In this document: piece by piece, positions 1 to 7,465 of the stretch
Numbering within the stretch: the stretch's first letter is position 1
Layout of the letters: every line of letters begins with the position of its first letter
Assembly (NCBI RefSeq): GCF_004745425.1
Contig: NZ_PGGK01000004.1
Coordinates: 124,001-188,000 of the forward strand
DNA: 64,000 bases
From: Methanolobus halotolerans
GTDB taxonomy: Archaea > Halobacteriota > Methanosarcinia > Methanosarcinales > Methanosarcinaceae
Reading direction: 5' to 3'
The notes under the pieces: generated by a model
What the model saw: the letters and a program-made list of their open reading frames with translations, nothing else
Databases searched by the model: none
Told to the model about the DNA's origin: nothing
Translations under genes and position numbers: made by a program

Positions 1-495
1 GTGTATGGCACAAAGGTGGCCATCTATGGAGACCCGAACAATGTCTTAGGAATACTTTCCCTCGCACTTGAGAATGGAATGCACCCTTTACTGGTCGTGG
101 CTTCCAGCAAGTCACCCAGATTCGCGGAATATGCTATGGAGAGGGTCAGGCAGGTGAAGCCGGACTGTGATGTGACGGTCCTAGAGGATGTGGACTTCGA
201 TGCGTTCAATGACGCGGTAAAAAAGGCAAAGCCTGAGATGCTGATAGGCAATTCCAATGGCAAATACATTTCAAAGGACATAGGAATTCCTCTTGTCAGG
301 ATCGGGTTCCCGATTCACGACAGGGTCGGAGCCCAGCGGATGTTGGCCATAGGATATCGCGGAGCAATGGAAATGCTGGACAGGATCACGAACACAATCC
401 TGGAAGCGCAGGAAGAGAAACTCGCTGCGAAATGGTCCGAACCGGAAAGTTATGTTCCGCTCGGCGAGGATTCGTTTCACTCCGCAGAAGCTTGA
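1..495 (+). CDS. Nitrogenase component 1 family protein (NifN/NifK-type), C-terminal fragment
   Basis: The reading frame is open at the left edge, so this is the last 164 residues of a longer protein. It carries the C-terminal signature of the nitrogenase component 1 family: a Rossmann-like segment followed by PLVRIGFPIHDRVGAQR and then GYRGAMEMLDRITNTILE. That is the beta/NifN side of the family rather than NifD or NifE. In Methanosarcinales nif clusters nifN is usually last, and no further nif gene follows here, so NifN (FeMo-cofactor scaffold) is my preferred reading; NifK cannot be excluded without the N-terminal half. Family membership is clear, the exact subunit is not. Confidence 0.8.
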   Translation: MYGTKVAIYGDPNNVLGILSLALENGMHPLLVVASSKSPRFAEYAMERVRQVKPDCDVTVLEDVDFDAFNDAVKKAKPEMLIGNSNGKYISKDIGIPLVRIGFPIHDRVGAQRMLAIGYRGAMEMLDRITNTILEAQEEKLAAKWSEPESYVPLGEDSFHSAEA

Positions 496-536
496 AGAAA
501 GTATCCCTGAATAAAAAAAAGGAAAGATCTGGCAGA

Positions 537-1118
537 TCAATGTATCCAGACTACCTCTGGCTCCTGTCTGGGAGGTCTCTCCCGGACCTTGCCTTCATAT
601 CCGAATACAATGGGTGCTATCACGCGGTAATCATAAGGTATCCCAAGTTCGCTCATGAACTCCACATTGTCCTGGATGAAGCAGGCAGTACCTACCCAGC
701 AACTGCCAATACCCATTGAATGAGCTGCAAGCATCATGTTCTGCGCACACATGGCGCAATCATAATCTGTAGTGAAACCGGCATTACTCCCAAGTACAAT
801 GACGAGCACAGGGGCCCCATAGAAAATGTCGAACTCTTCCTGCTTCAGCATCTTCTTAAAGTCAGCAATGTTGTCATTCGGCACATCTTCAAGTTGTGCA
901 AGCAACTTCGGCTTACAGTAGTCGGACATCCTTGTCATCATTTCCCTGTTCTGTACGACTACAAAGAACCAGGGCTCCGATCCGAAACCCGTAGGAGCAT
1001 GGATTCCAGCATCTATTATCTTATTTATGGAATCCTCACTCACCTGCTTATCAACATAATCACGGACACTTCTTCTTGTTTTTATGTTCCGTATTATATC
1101 ATTTTCTTCCCCCACCAT
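537..1118 (-). CDS. Nitroreductase family FMN oxidoreductase
   Basis: A 193-residue protein of the nitroreductase (Nfs/FRase I) fold. These are FMN enzymes that use NAD(P)H, or another donor, to reduce nitro groups, flavins or other electrophiles. Visible family features are the N-terminal RRSVRDY FMN-phosphate motif, the APTGFGSEPWFFVVV segment and the C-terminal GIGSCWVGTA stretch. It is the last gene of a minus-strand operon and starts only 5 bp after the ferredoxin:thioredoxin reductase gene. Co-transcription with glutaredoxin and Rieske proteins suggests a thiol/redox role. The physiological substrate cannot be read from sequence. Confidence 0.9.
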   Translation of the reverse strand: MVGEENDIIRNIKTRRSVRDYVDKQVSEDSINKIIDAGIHAPTGFGSEPWFFVVVQNREMMTRMSDYCKPKLLAQLEDVPNDNIADFKKMLKQEEFDIFYGAPVLVIVLGSNAGFTTDYDCAMCAQNMMLAAHSMGIGSCWVGTACFIQDNVEFMSELGIPYDYRVIAPIVFGYEGKVRERPPRQEPEVVWIH

Positions 1119-1123
1119 TTATT

Positions 1124-1471
1124 TCACTCCTTCTTTCTTGATTGCTCGAACTCCTTCCTGGAAATCTGAGGAAGGTCATCAGGATCGTCAACATCCTTAT
1201 GAACATAAAGACCGCACCAGCAACGTTTCATTGCATCGAAGTGCTCCCTGTGAAAAGGTATGCAAGGGCATACCAGCTGCATATCATGTTCCCTCTCACC
1301 GGTCAAACCCTGGCACGGACAGAAAGGGCTGCCTTTCTCCTTTTCCAGCATTACTTCCTGTTCCAGCAGAAAATCGACAAGTTCCTCATCAGGGCTGTAC
1401 TTGTATCCCAGCGGATCGATCACACGCTGGAACATTGTCCTTAACTGTTGTTTACGTTTCTCTGTATCCAT
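1124..1471 (-). CDS. Ferredoxin:thioredoxin reductase catalytic (beta) subunit
   Basis: A 115-residue protein with the three CxC-type motifs that define FTR-beta: Cys51-Pro-Cys53, Cys68-Pro-Cys70 and Cys84-Trp-Cys86. In the characterised family these hold a [4Fe-4S] cluster beside a redox-active disulfide that reduces thioredoxin-like partners with electrons from ferredoxin. No variable (alpha) subunit is adjacent, as is usual in archaea. It lies 10 bp after a glutaredoxin-like gene on the same strand. That glutaredoxin is a plausible partner, which is inference from context. Confidence 0.93.
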   Translation of the reverse strand: MDTEKRKQQLRTMFQRVIDPLGYKYSPDEELVDFLLEQEVMLEKEKGSPFCPCQGLTGEREHDMQLVCPCIPFHREHFDAMKRCWCGLYVHKDVDDPDDLPQISRKEFEQSRKKE

Positions 1472-1481
1472 CAGTTCCCCT

Positions 1482-1730
1482 TCATGATTCCAGTAATTTT
1501 GAATACTTCTGGGGATTGTAGCCTACGACTACATCATCTCCTATTTTGACAAATGGGAAGGACATCTCCTCACCATGTGACTTACAATCCTCCATGATAG
1601 ATCTGCGGGTTTTTTCATCAGCTTTATCATAATCTATATACTCAAAGGGAATATCATGTTCCCTGAAGTATTTCTTTGCCCTCATGCACCAGGGACAGGT
1701 ACTCAGGGTGTACATTACCACTTTCTTCAT
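1482..1730 (-). CDS. Glutaredoxin-like protein
   Basis: An 82-residue thioredoxin-fold protein with the active site Cys12-Pro-Trp-Cys15 and the cis-proline region SFPFVKIGDDVVVGYN typical of glutaredoxin/NrdH-like oxidoreductases. Its ATG overlaps the stop codon of the upstream Rieske gene (TAATG), and an AAGGTGAT ribosome-binding site lies 4-5 bp before it, so translation is probably coupled. The FTR catalytic subunit follows 10 bp downstream. Methanogens usually lack glutathione, so electrons probably come from FTR or a thioredoxin reductase; this is inferred. Confidence 0.92.
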   Translation of the reverse strand: MKKVVMYTLSTCPWCMRAKKYFREHDIPFEYIDYDKADEKTRRSIMEDCKSHGEEMSFPFVKIGDDVVVGYNPQKYSKLLES

Positions 1731-2056
1731 TAAAGATCACCTTTCATGTTCACAAAGACCTGACCGTCAGAGACCTTAGTACCATAGACAGTATCCTTTA
1801 TCTCTGATGCAGCGAGAAACTCACCGTTCCTTATATCAAATTCCCAGTCGTGGCAAGGGCATTTTACAATGAATCCTTTCAGAGTTCCTTTTGAAAAGGG
1901 ACAGCCCATGTGAGGACACTTATTGGACATTGCATAGAAGTTCCCCTCCTGCCTGACCAGCAGTATTGCATTGCCTTCAAGAAGCAACGGTTTTTTCTCA
2001 CCGTCGGCAAGTTCATTCTCATTTATAGCAAAAACCCATGAAACCAAAAACTTCAC
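1730..2056 (-). CDS. Rieske [2Fe-2S] domain protein
   Basis: A 108-residue soluble Rieske protein. Cluster ligands are seen as Cys47-Pro-His49 and Cys66-x2-His69, the two-Cys/two-His pattern of Rieske ferredoxins such as the small NirD/BphF-like type. There is no membrane anchor or signal peptide, so it should be cytoplasmic. The start is GTG, and no ATG is available in frame near it. The stop overlaps the glutaredoxin start. Its partner enzyme is unknown; the nitroreductase at the end of the operon is one candidate. Confidence 0.9.
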   Translation of the reverse strand: MKFLVSWVFAINENELADGEKKPLLLEGNAILLVRQEGNFYAMSNKCPHMGCPFSKGTLKGFIVKCPCHDWEFDIRNGEFLAASEIKDTVYGTKVSDGQVFVNMKGDL

Positions 2057-2092
2057 CTTCTACCAGAGATCTATCTTTTCAGAACAGGACCC

Positions 2093-2323
2093 TTATTTCC
2101 TGTCTTCTGTAGTATTATCATAAGCTTCGAGAGTTGTGCCATCGTTCCCAGTGTTTTCGCTGGTCGCCGTGCCATATTCCCAACCATGGCAATCATATAG
2201 AGAATTAACTGACTCGCCCTTCTTTGAAATAATAACAGAAGTCCTCTTTGCTCTGACAAACTCTGATTTTTCTTCCATCTGATCATTTTCTTCCGTTGCA
2301 AAGAACCAGGATTTCTCCGGCAT
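2093..2323 (-). CDS. Small Rieske-like protein lacking most cluster ligands (remnant or diverged paralogue)
   Basis: A 76-residue ORF with a strong GGGAGG ribosome-binding site 7-8 bp before its ATG. Its N-terminus (SWFFATEENDQ) parallels the neighbouring Rieske protein (SWVFAINENEL), and a later DCHGWEYG stretch parallels CHDWEFD of the second ligand box. The segment that should carry the first Cys-x-His pair is missing, as if about 25 residues had been deleted, leaving only Cys45-His46. It therefore should not bind a normal Rieske cluster. The intact ribosome-binding site and first position in the operon mean it could still be translated. It may be a decaying duplicate or a repurposed small protein. 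Confidence 0.55.
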   Translation of the reverse strand: MPEKSWFFATEENDQMEEKSEFVRAKRTSVIISKKGESVNSLYDCHGWEYGTATSENTGNDGTTLEAYDNTTEDRK

Positions 2324-2390
2324 CTGATAACCTCCCATATTAAGCAGGGATTCAAAAATATAAATAATTGTCGTGAATGGACCTACAGGA

Positions 2391-2606
2391 TTAAGGAAAT
2401 GTATTATTTACCCGGTGCTGAAAATAGCGATATTCCTTCACGACCAGGAACATACTCAAAAGACCGGCCATAAAATCAGATATCGGAAAGACCATCCATA
2501 CTCCCGAGACATCAAAATAGTACGGAAGGAGGATTACCAGAGGTTTAAGGAAAAGTATCTGACGGTACATGGACAGTAAAAAAGAAGGTCTTTGGAGCAT
2601 TTCCAT
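2391..2606 (-). pseudogene. C-terminal remnant of a MATE-family efflux transporter
   Basis: About 71 residues resemble the last two membrane helices of a multi-antimicrobial extrusion (MATE) protein (RQILFLKPLVILLPYYFDVSGVWMVFPISDF...). The full family is around 450 residues. Upstream, the frame continues only into low-complexity sequence without a ribosome-binding site or the other helices, so the 5' part of the gene is gone. A dispersed repeat element (2631-2675) lies immediately at the truncated end, which suggests a deletion or insertion event there. Assignment to MATE rests on pattern recognition of the helices. Confidence 0.55.
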
Positions 2607-2630
2607 GCCTGTGTCTGAAATAAAAACATG

Positions 2631-2675
2631 ATATATCCTCGAATAGTATAAATAGCTTGATACGGATTAACACAG
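2631..2675. repeat. Short dispersed element, copy 1
   Basis: The arrangement ATATATC - GAATAGTAT - spacer - GATTAACACAG recurs at 13996-14030 with a shorter spacer. Copy 1 also contains TATAAATA (2647-2654), which may serve as the TATA box of npdG, whose ATG is about 105 bp downstream. Origin unknown. Confidence 0.4.
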
Positions 2676-2758
2676 TACCACAGGTCAATTATAAAAGTGT
2701 CAAGAGCATTGATTAACTAATTTGGAGCTAATGATCAAGATCGGAATGGAGAACAGGC

Positions 2759-3478
2759 ATGAAAATAGCGATACTTGGAGGAACAGGCAATATAGGTAAA
2801 GGGTTCGCACTTCGCTGGGGGCAGAAACACGATATGATCATCGGTTCCCGCAATGCTGAAAAAGCAGAGAAGTTCGCTGCAGAGTACAGAGATATACTGA
2901 AAAGACAGGGCTATAATGCAAATATCACCGGCAGCGACAATAAAAATGCAACTGAGGAAGCCGAGATAGTTGTTATCGCTATTCGGTACAATCAGCTTCG
3001 GTCTTTGATAGATCTGATAACACCTGTGATCGGTAAACAGATATTTATCAGTGTTGTCGTACCCATGGAAAAGAACCTGTGCTACATCAGTCCCAATGCC
3101 GAACCCCGCACCATACCTATCACAAGCGACCAGTTCAATGCCGACTATTTCTGTTTCACAATGCCTGAGGCGGGAAGTGCTACACAGGAGATTGAAAATA
3201 TGTTACCTGCAGGAACAGAACTGGCATCCGCATTTCACACAGTCCCTGCGAAAAAACTTGCAGATCTTGAACTTGAACTCGATTACGACATAGGGGTATG
3301 TGCAAATTCCGAATACTCAAAGAAAGTTGTTTTCGGACTCATTAAAGACATTTCCAGAATGAGACCGCTTGACACAGGACCGCTTGAAGCCGCTGCAATG
3401 TTGGAATCGCTTACGCCACTGATCATTAATGTCGCCGCAAGGAATAAAATGAAAGACATAAGTATAAAATTTATATAA
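2759..3478 (+). CDS. npdG: F420H2:NADP+ oxidoreductase (NADPH-dependent F420 reductase)
   Basis: A 239-residue protein of the Fno/NpdG family, which transfers hydride between reduced coenzyme F420 and NADP+ and supplies NADPH for biosynthesis. The N-terminal Rossmann motif GGTGNIGKG (residues 7-15) and the NADP-phosphate binding segment GSRNAEKA (about 29-36) are visible, and length matches the family (about 220-250). It stands alone on the plus strand after a 150-bp gap. The nearby glutamate synthase operon with an F420-type subunit makes F420-dependent biosynthesis a local theme, although a functional link is only suggestive. Confidence 0.92.
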   Translation: MKIAILGGTGNIGKGFALRWGQKHDMIIGSRNAEKAEKFAAEYRDILKRQGYNANITGSDNKNATEEAEIVVIAIRYNQLRSLIDLITPVIGKQIFISVVVPMEKNLCYISPNAEPRTIPITSDQFNADYFCFTMPEAGSATQEIENMLPAGTELASAFHTVPAKKLADLELELDYDIGVCANSEYSKKVVFGLIKDISRMRPLDTGPLEAAAMLESLTPLIINVAARNKMKDISIKFI

Positions 3479-3628
3479 AAAGTCCTTTTTACCTGGCTAA
3501 CCGGAACTTCAAAAGGAAGAAAAAACTCAGTTCCCAACAGGAAGATATAACTCTACCTTTTAATAATATCCAAACGCAGTTTTGCATGGACTGCTCAGGA
3601 ATAAGAGGAAGTTACAACAGGCGATTGA

Positions 3629-4957
3629 ATGAAGATTAACAATAAAGACGATGTGATCAAAGCCATCGAAACACACAACGTAAAGTTCATACGATTGCAG
3701 TTCACTGATATTCAGGGAATAGTAAAGGATGTTGAGATTCCGGTCACTCAGATACAGAAAGCATTGACCACGGGTATCTCCTTTGACGGTTCATCCGTCG
3801 AAGGAATGGTCAGGATCGATGAGTCCGACATGGTGCTCAGACCTGATACCCAGACTTTTGCCATCCTTCCATGGGGGAATGATAAATGTGTGGTTGCCAG
3901 GATGATATGCGATGTATACCTGCCGGACGGAAAAGCGTTCGAAGCCGACCCGCGATATGTCCTGAAAAAGATCATTAAAGAAGCAGAAGACATGGGATAC
4001 CAGTTCAACGTAGGACCCGAGCTCGAGTTCTTCCTCTTTGCAAAGGAGAATGGAAAGGCCACAACGATTCCCAATGATTACGGACGTTATTTTGAATTCG
4101 CACCTACTGACCTTGCAGAGGACATCAGAAGGGATATTGTACTTACACTGACAGATCTTAATTTCGATATAGAGGCTTCACACCACGAAGTTGCCTTCGG
4201 ACAGCATGAGATCGACTTCAAGTACGGGGATGCACTCTCGACAGCCGACAATGTGGTAACGTTCAAGTATGTCACAAGAACTATTGCAAAAACATACGGA
4301 CTGCACGCTACCTTCATGCCAAAACCCATTGCCACTGAGAACGGTTCGGGGATGCACATTAACCTGTCACTTTCAAAGGAAGGGAAGAATGCATTCTATG
4401 ACCCGGATGCCGATATGCAGATAAGCGACATTGCCAGACATTTCATTGCCGGTGTCCTTGACCACATAAAAGCTATCTCTTGTATTGCAAACCCGCTTGT
4501 CAACTCGTATAAGAGACTCATACCAGGATATGAGGCACCGGTCTATATCACATGGTCTGGCGCGAACCGCAGTTCTCTTATCCGCATACCTTCACCCCGT
4601 GGGAACAGTACCAGAACGGAACTGAGAAGCCCGGACCCTTCCTGCAATCCTTACCTGACCTTCGCTGCCATACTTGCAGCAGGACTTGAAGGTATAAAGA
4701 ACAGGAACGAGCCTCCGAAAATTATGGACCAGAATGTATTCGACCTTACACCAGGGGAGCTTAAAGAAAGGTCCATTGAAACTCTCCCGAGCACTATCAA
4801 CGAAAGTTGTGACTGCCTGGAGAAAGATGAACTTCTCAGAGAGAAGCTTGGTGCCCATGTGCATGACAACATCCTGAGACTTGCAAGAGCCGAATGGGAC
4901 GCATACAGGACACAGGTACATGAATGGGAAGTCAATAGATACCTGAACGCTTTTTAA
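3629..4957 (+). CDS. glnA: Glutamine synthetase, type I (copy 1)
   Basis: A 442-residue GSI that makes glutamine from glutamate, ammonia and ATP. It has the N-terminal beta-grasp region (FDGSSVEG near residues 51-58), the metal and substrate segments (GPELEFFLF, ENGSGMHINLSL) and the ATP/glutamate segment NRSSLIRIPSPRG. At the position where GSI-beta enzymes carry the adenylylated tyrosine (NLYDLPP) this protein has NVFDLTPGE, with Phe, so adenylylation control is not expected. A second glnA lies at 10233-11573 on the other strand, with the glutamate synthase genes between them. An acetyltransferase gene begins 2 bp after the stop. I found no clear NrpR-type operator upstream of this copy. 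Confidence 0.97.
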   Translation: MKINNKDDVIKAIETHNVKFIRLQFTDIQGIVKDVEIPVTQIQKALTTGISFDGSSVEGMVRIDESDMVLRPDTQTFAILPWGNDKCVVARMICDVYLPDGKAFEADPRYVLKKIIKEAEDMGYQFNVGPELEFFLFAKENGKATTIPNDYGRYFEFAPTDLAEDIRRDIVLTLTDLNFDIEASHHEVAFGQHEIDFKYGDALSTADNVVTFKYVTRTIAKTYGLHATFMPKPIATENGSGMHINLSLSKEGKNAFYDPDADMQISDIARHFIAGVLDHIKAISCIANPLVNSYKRLIPGYEAPVYITWSGANRSSLIRIPSPRGNSTRTELRSPDPSCNPYLTFAAILAAGLEGIKNRNEPPKIMDQNVFDLTPGELKERSIETLPSTINESCDCLEKDELLREKLGAHVHDNILRLARAEWDAYRTQVHEWEVNRYLNAF

Positions 4958-4959
4958 AC

Positions 4960-5487
4960 ATGGAACAGGACATTGTCATACGGGAGACGACGAAGGAAGA
5001 CTTCGAGGCCGTCTTCCGTTTTATTGAACTTGTTGACAATGATTTCTGCCCACCTCTTTCACAGAGGAGAGGAGGAATCTGTGAAAGGGTTGAAAATACC
5101 CTTGCAGTTCCTTACGCAAACTATCTTGTCGCACAGCTAAGAGAACCGGAACCTTCCGATCAGATGCAAGGGTTTGTTGCAATGGCGGGTTGCACCGAGA
5201 AATGGCAGAGTGAAGACGGAGTATATGTTAATTTCTTTGCCACGCATCCTTCTTACCGTAAGTCAGGGATAGGCAAGTTGCTGCTTTCCAGACTGGAAGG
5301 AAAACTACTTGCTAAAGGTTTTAGAAGGATATACCTTTGTACGTGGTCAGGCAACGAAAAAGCAAAGAGATTCTATGAGGGATTTGGATACAGCACCTAT
5401 TCAGTAATCCTGAACGACAGAGGAAACGGCATCGATACCTTCAATTACAGGAAGATGATCGTATCCGTGAAAGCTGCAAAAGAATAA
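4960..5487 (+). CDS. GNAT family N-acetyltransferase
   Basis: A 175-residue GCN5-related acetyltransferase. The acetyl-CoA pyrophosphate loop RKSGIGKLLL and the following helix, then the C-terminal NEKAKRFYEGFGY, are classical GNAT features. It starts 2 bp after the glnA stop, so it is almost certainly co-transcribed and possibly translationally coupled with glutamine synthetase. The substrate is unknown. The pairing raises the possibility of acetylation linked to nitrogen status, but that is speculation from position alone. Confidence 0.88.
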   Translation: MEQDIVIRETTKEDFEAVFRFIELVDNDFCPPLSQRRGGICERVENTLAVPYANYLVAQLREPEPSDQMQGFVAMAGCTEKWQSEDGVYVNFFATHPSYRKSGIGKLLLSRLEGKLLAKGFRRIYLCTWSGNEKAKRFYEGFGYSTYSVILNDRGNGIDTFNYRKMIVSVKAAKE

Positions 5488-5690
5488 TATAAGATTGTGT
5501 TTGACAATAAGATAAATTCTCCCGACAAATTAAAAAATCACTTTCATGGCGGTTTTATGCAGTAAGATTTTACTACCACATTTGACCGCTTTGAACATTT
5601 AAAAAATTCGGACACGGTACCCATTGCATGGTTAGGAAGAATAGAGGAAGTGTATAGGTACCGCGCCCATAAATGTAATGTCTTTTCAGA

Positions 5691-6728
5691 CTACTCCTCT
5701 GGCATCCTCTCGATCTTCTTTGCGGAAAGTTTTTCGACAGATCCCATATCAACTTTATTCTCCGGCAGCAGTTTACCGTGCTCTACAGCACTGTTCACAA
5801 AATGTCTGCCTACCGGGTTTCGAATGACCAGGGTAGTAGAACCCTGAGGGCTTCCGACGGAGCCAGCAGAAATATCTGAATATAATGCAGTAAGGTCTGT
5901 ACATATCTTACAGCCGGGACGTACACAATCCTCTACCTCCTTGAGAGATATGAGGGTCAGTGATCCATCCTTCAGGGTTATTTCCAGCTTGCCTTTCACA
6001 TCGAAGTGAATGATATCCAGAGGATCGATATTTCTTTCAGAGATAAGTTTGTCCTGCATAAGCTTCTCGTAGTCAAAGGTTTCAGTACAGAACAGACCTA
6101 CTATAAGACGTATGTATTTCTTGAACGGCCTGATGATGTCAAGGTCACTCTCACGCATCTGGCGGATTGCCTGTACGACACAGGGAACCCCTACAATCGC
6201 AATCTTTGTGTGTTTGCGTGTGATCACAGCCTCTTTCAGGGATGCAACCAATGGTACCCACCAGTTGTAACGGCTTCCTGCGTGGTTGATGAGAACCTCA
6301 TTGGAAGATATTACGGCTGAAGAGGGCCTCAGGCTCCAGGGATCTTCCACGACTGTTACAACCGCATCTATCATTCCCTGTTCCAGTGCATTTGAAAGTA
6401 TTGCCGTGACTGCACCACCACTCTGTTTTCCAGGGATCTCGAATGCTGCCTTTGCGGACATTATATTGAGATAGTTACCGATTATCTCCGAAGGTTGCTT
6501 CTCAAGTCTGGGGCACACTTCATAACATGCACCACAGGGTACGTTATCATTCACATCTTTACAGTAGTCCCTGTTGAACGGATGGACCGATTCTTCACCG
6601 GTTTTAAAGAAGATGGAATCTGCCGGACATACAGCAACACATGCACCACATGACGCACATTTCCCGGTATCCCATACCTCTGCCTTAAGATCAAGATAAT
6701 TCTTACCTGCCATTTCGATCAATCCCAT
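5691..6728 (-). CDS. FrhB/FpoF-like coenzyme F420-type iron-sulfur flavoprotein associated with glutamate synthase
   Basis: A 345-residue protein with two N-terminal [4Fe-4S] motifs (Cys24/27/30/34 and Cys56/65/68/72), followed by the FrhB N- and C-terminal domains known from F420-reducing hydrogenase beta, F420H2 dehydrogenase FpoF and F420-dependent sulfite reductase. Characterised members bind FAD and oxidise or reduce F420. It is the last gene of the split glutamate synthase operon and overlaps gltB3 by 10 bp. An ATG at 6713 is an alternative start. It probably acts as the electron-input subunit, letting reduced F420 or ferredoxin drive glutamate synthase in place of the bacterial NADPH-using GltD; this is inference from operon structure. 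Confidence 0.88.
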   Translation of the reverse strand: MGLIEMAGKNYLDLKAEVWDTGKCASCGACVAVCPADSIFFKTGEESVHPFNRDYCKDVNDNVPCGACYEVCPRLEKQPSEIIGNYLNIMSAKAAFEIPGKQSGGAVTAILSNALEQGMIDAVVTVVEDPWSLRPSSAVISSNEVLINHAGSRYNWWVPLVASLKEAVITRKHTKIAIVGVPCVVQAIRQMRESDLDIIRPFKKYIRLIVGLFCTETFDYEKLMQDKLISERNIDPLDIIHFDVKGKLEITLKDGSLTLISLKEVEDCVRPGCKICTDLTALYSDISAGSVGSPQGSTTLVIRNPVGRHFVNSAVEHGKLLPENKVDMGSVEKLSAKKIERMPEE

Positions 6729-7465
6729 GTGTACTTACCTGCAAAAGGCCTGCTGCTTGAAGGGATTATCCTCGAGTAGTTCGTGTCCAGGAAAGAAGAC
6801 GAATCCAGGTCAAACCTCTCACAGAATTCTTCTATCACAGGAGCCAGCCTTTCCAGATCATCCTCAGTGAAGAGGACTTTCGTGGCTCCCACACCTAGCA
6901 GTTTATCGTTGACATCACCCCTTATGACAATCTCTCCACCGTGTATCCCGCTACCTATGCCGCGGTCCCGAACTGCCGGTTCATGCCCGATACCAAGTAC
7001 CAGAATAAGGCCACCAGCCATGTATTCACCCAGGAATGCATGTGACGTGCCTCCTACAGCAAGTATGGGACGCTTGTCCTCATATTCCTTCATGTGGATA
7101 CCGCCACGGTAACCGATATTGCCTTCTACGAAAACTTTTCCTCCGCGCATGCTGTGTGCAACTGCATCACCTGCGCTTCCATGTATAATCAGTGACCCTT
7201 TATCCATTGTATTTCCAGGAGCATGTTCGGCATCACCGAATATTTCACATTCCGGCCCACTCATGAACATTCCGAGATCACCGCCGGGAACACCGTTTAT
7301 GATGATCTTTGCATCCCCCCTTAATCCGTTTCCGATAAAACGCTGCCCCAAAACATTATTGAGCACTATTTCCTTAACACCGGAGGCTACTGCCGCACGT
7401 ATCATCTTGTTCAATGGAGTGTAGTGCATACCTTTTGCATCTATTACCAGAGGTTCCACTTCCAT
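6719..7465 (-). CDS. Glutamate synthase, GXGXG (alpha-subunit domain 3) protein
   Basis: A 248-residue right-handed beta-helix protein corresponding to the C-terminal GXGXG domain of bacterial GltB. In the bacterial enzyme this domain is structural. Repeating glycine-rich strands (GNGLRGDAKIIINGVPGGDLGMFMSG, in two successive turns, and later VEGNIGYRGG, GGEIVIRGDVNDKLLG) are visible along the length. In archaea the large GltB chain is often divided into three genes, as here. Its ATG is contiguous with the end of the FMN-domain gene and its 3' end overlaps the FrhB-like gene, so all four products are likely made together as one complex. Confidence 0.93.
   Translation of the reverse strand: MEVEPLVIDAKGMHYTPLNKMIRAAVASGVKEIVLNNVLGQRFIGNGLRGDAKIIINGVPGGDLGMFMSGPECEIFGDAEHAPGNTMDKGSLIIHGSAGDAVAHSMRGGKVFVEGNIGYRGGIHMKEYEDKRPILAVGGTSHAFLGEYMAGGLILVLGIGHEPAVRDRGIGSGIHGGEIVIRGDVNDKLLGVGATKVLFTEDDLERLAPVIEEFCERFDLDSSSFLDTNYSRIIPSSSRPFAGKYTWD

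Noticed and set aside
3480-3628. NrpR operator for glnA copy 1
   Set aside because: No GGTA-N6-TACC or close variant was found in this promoter region.
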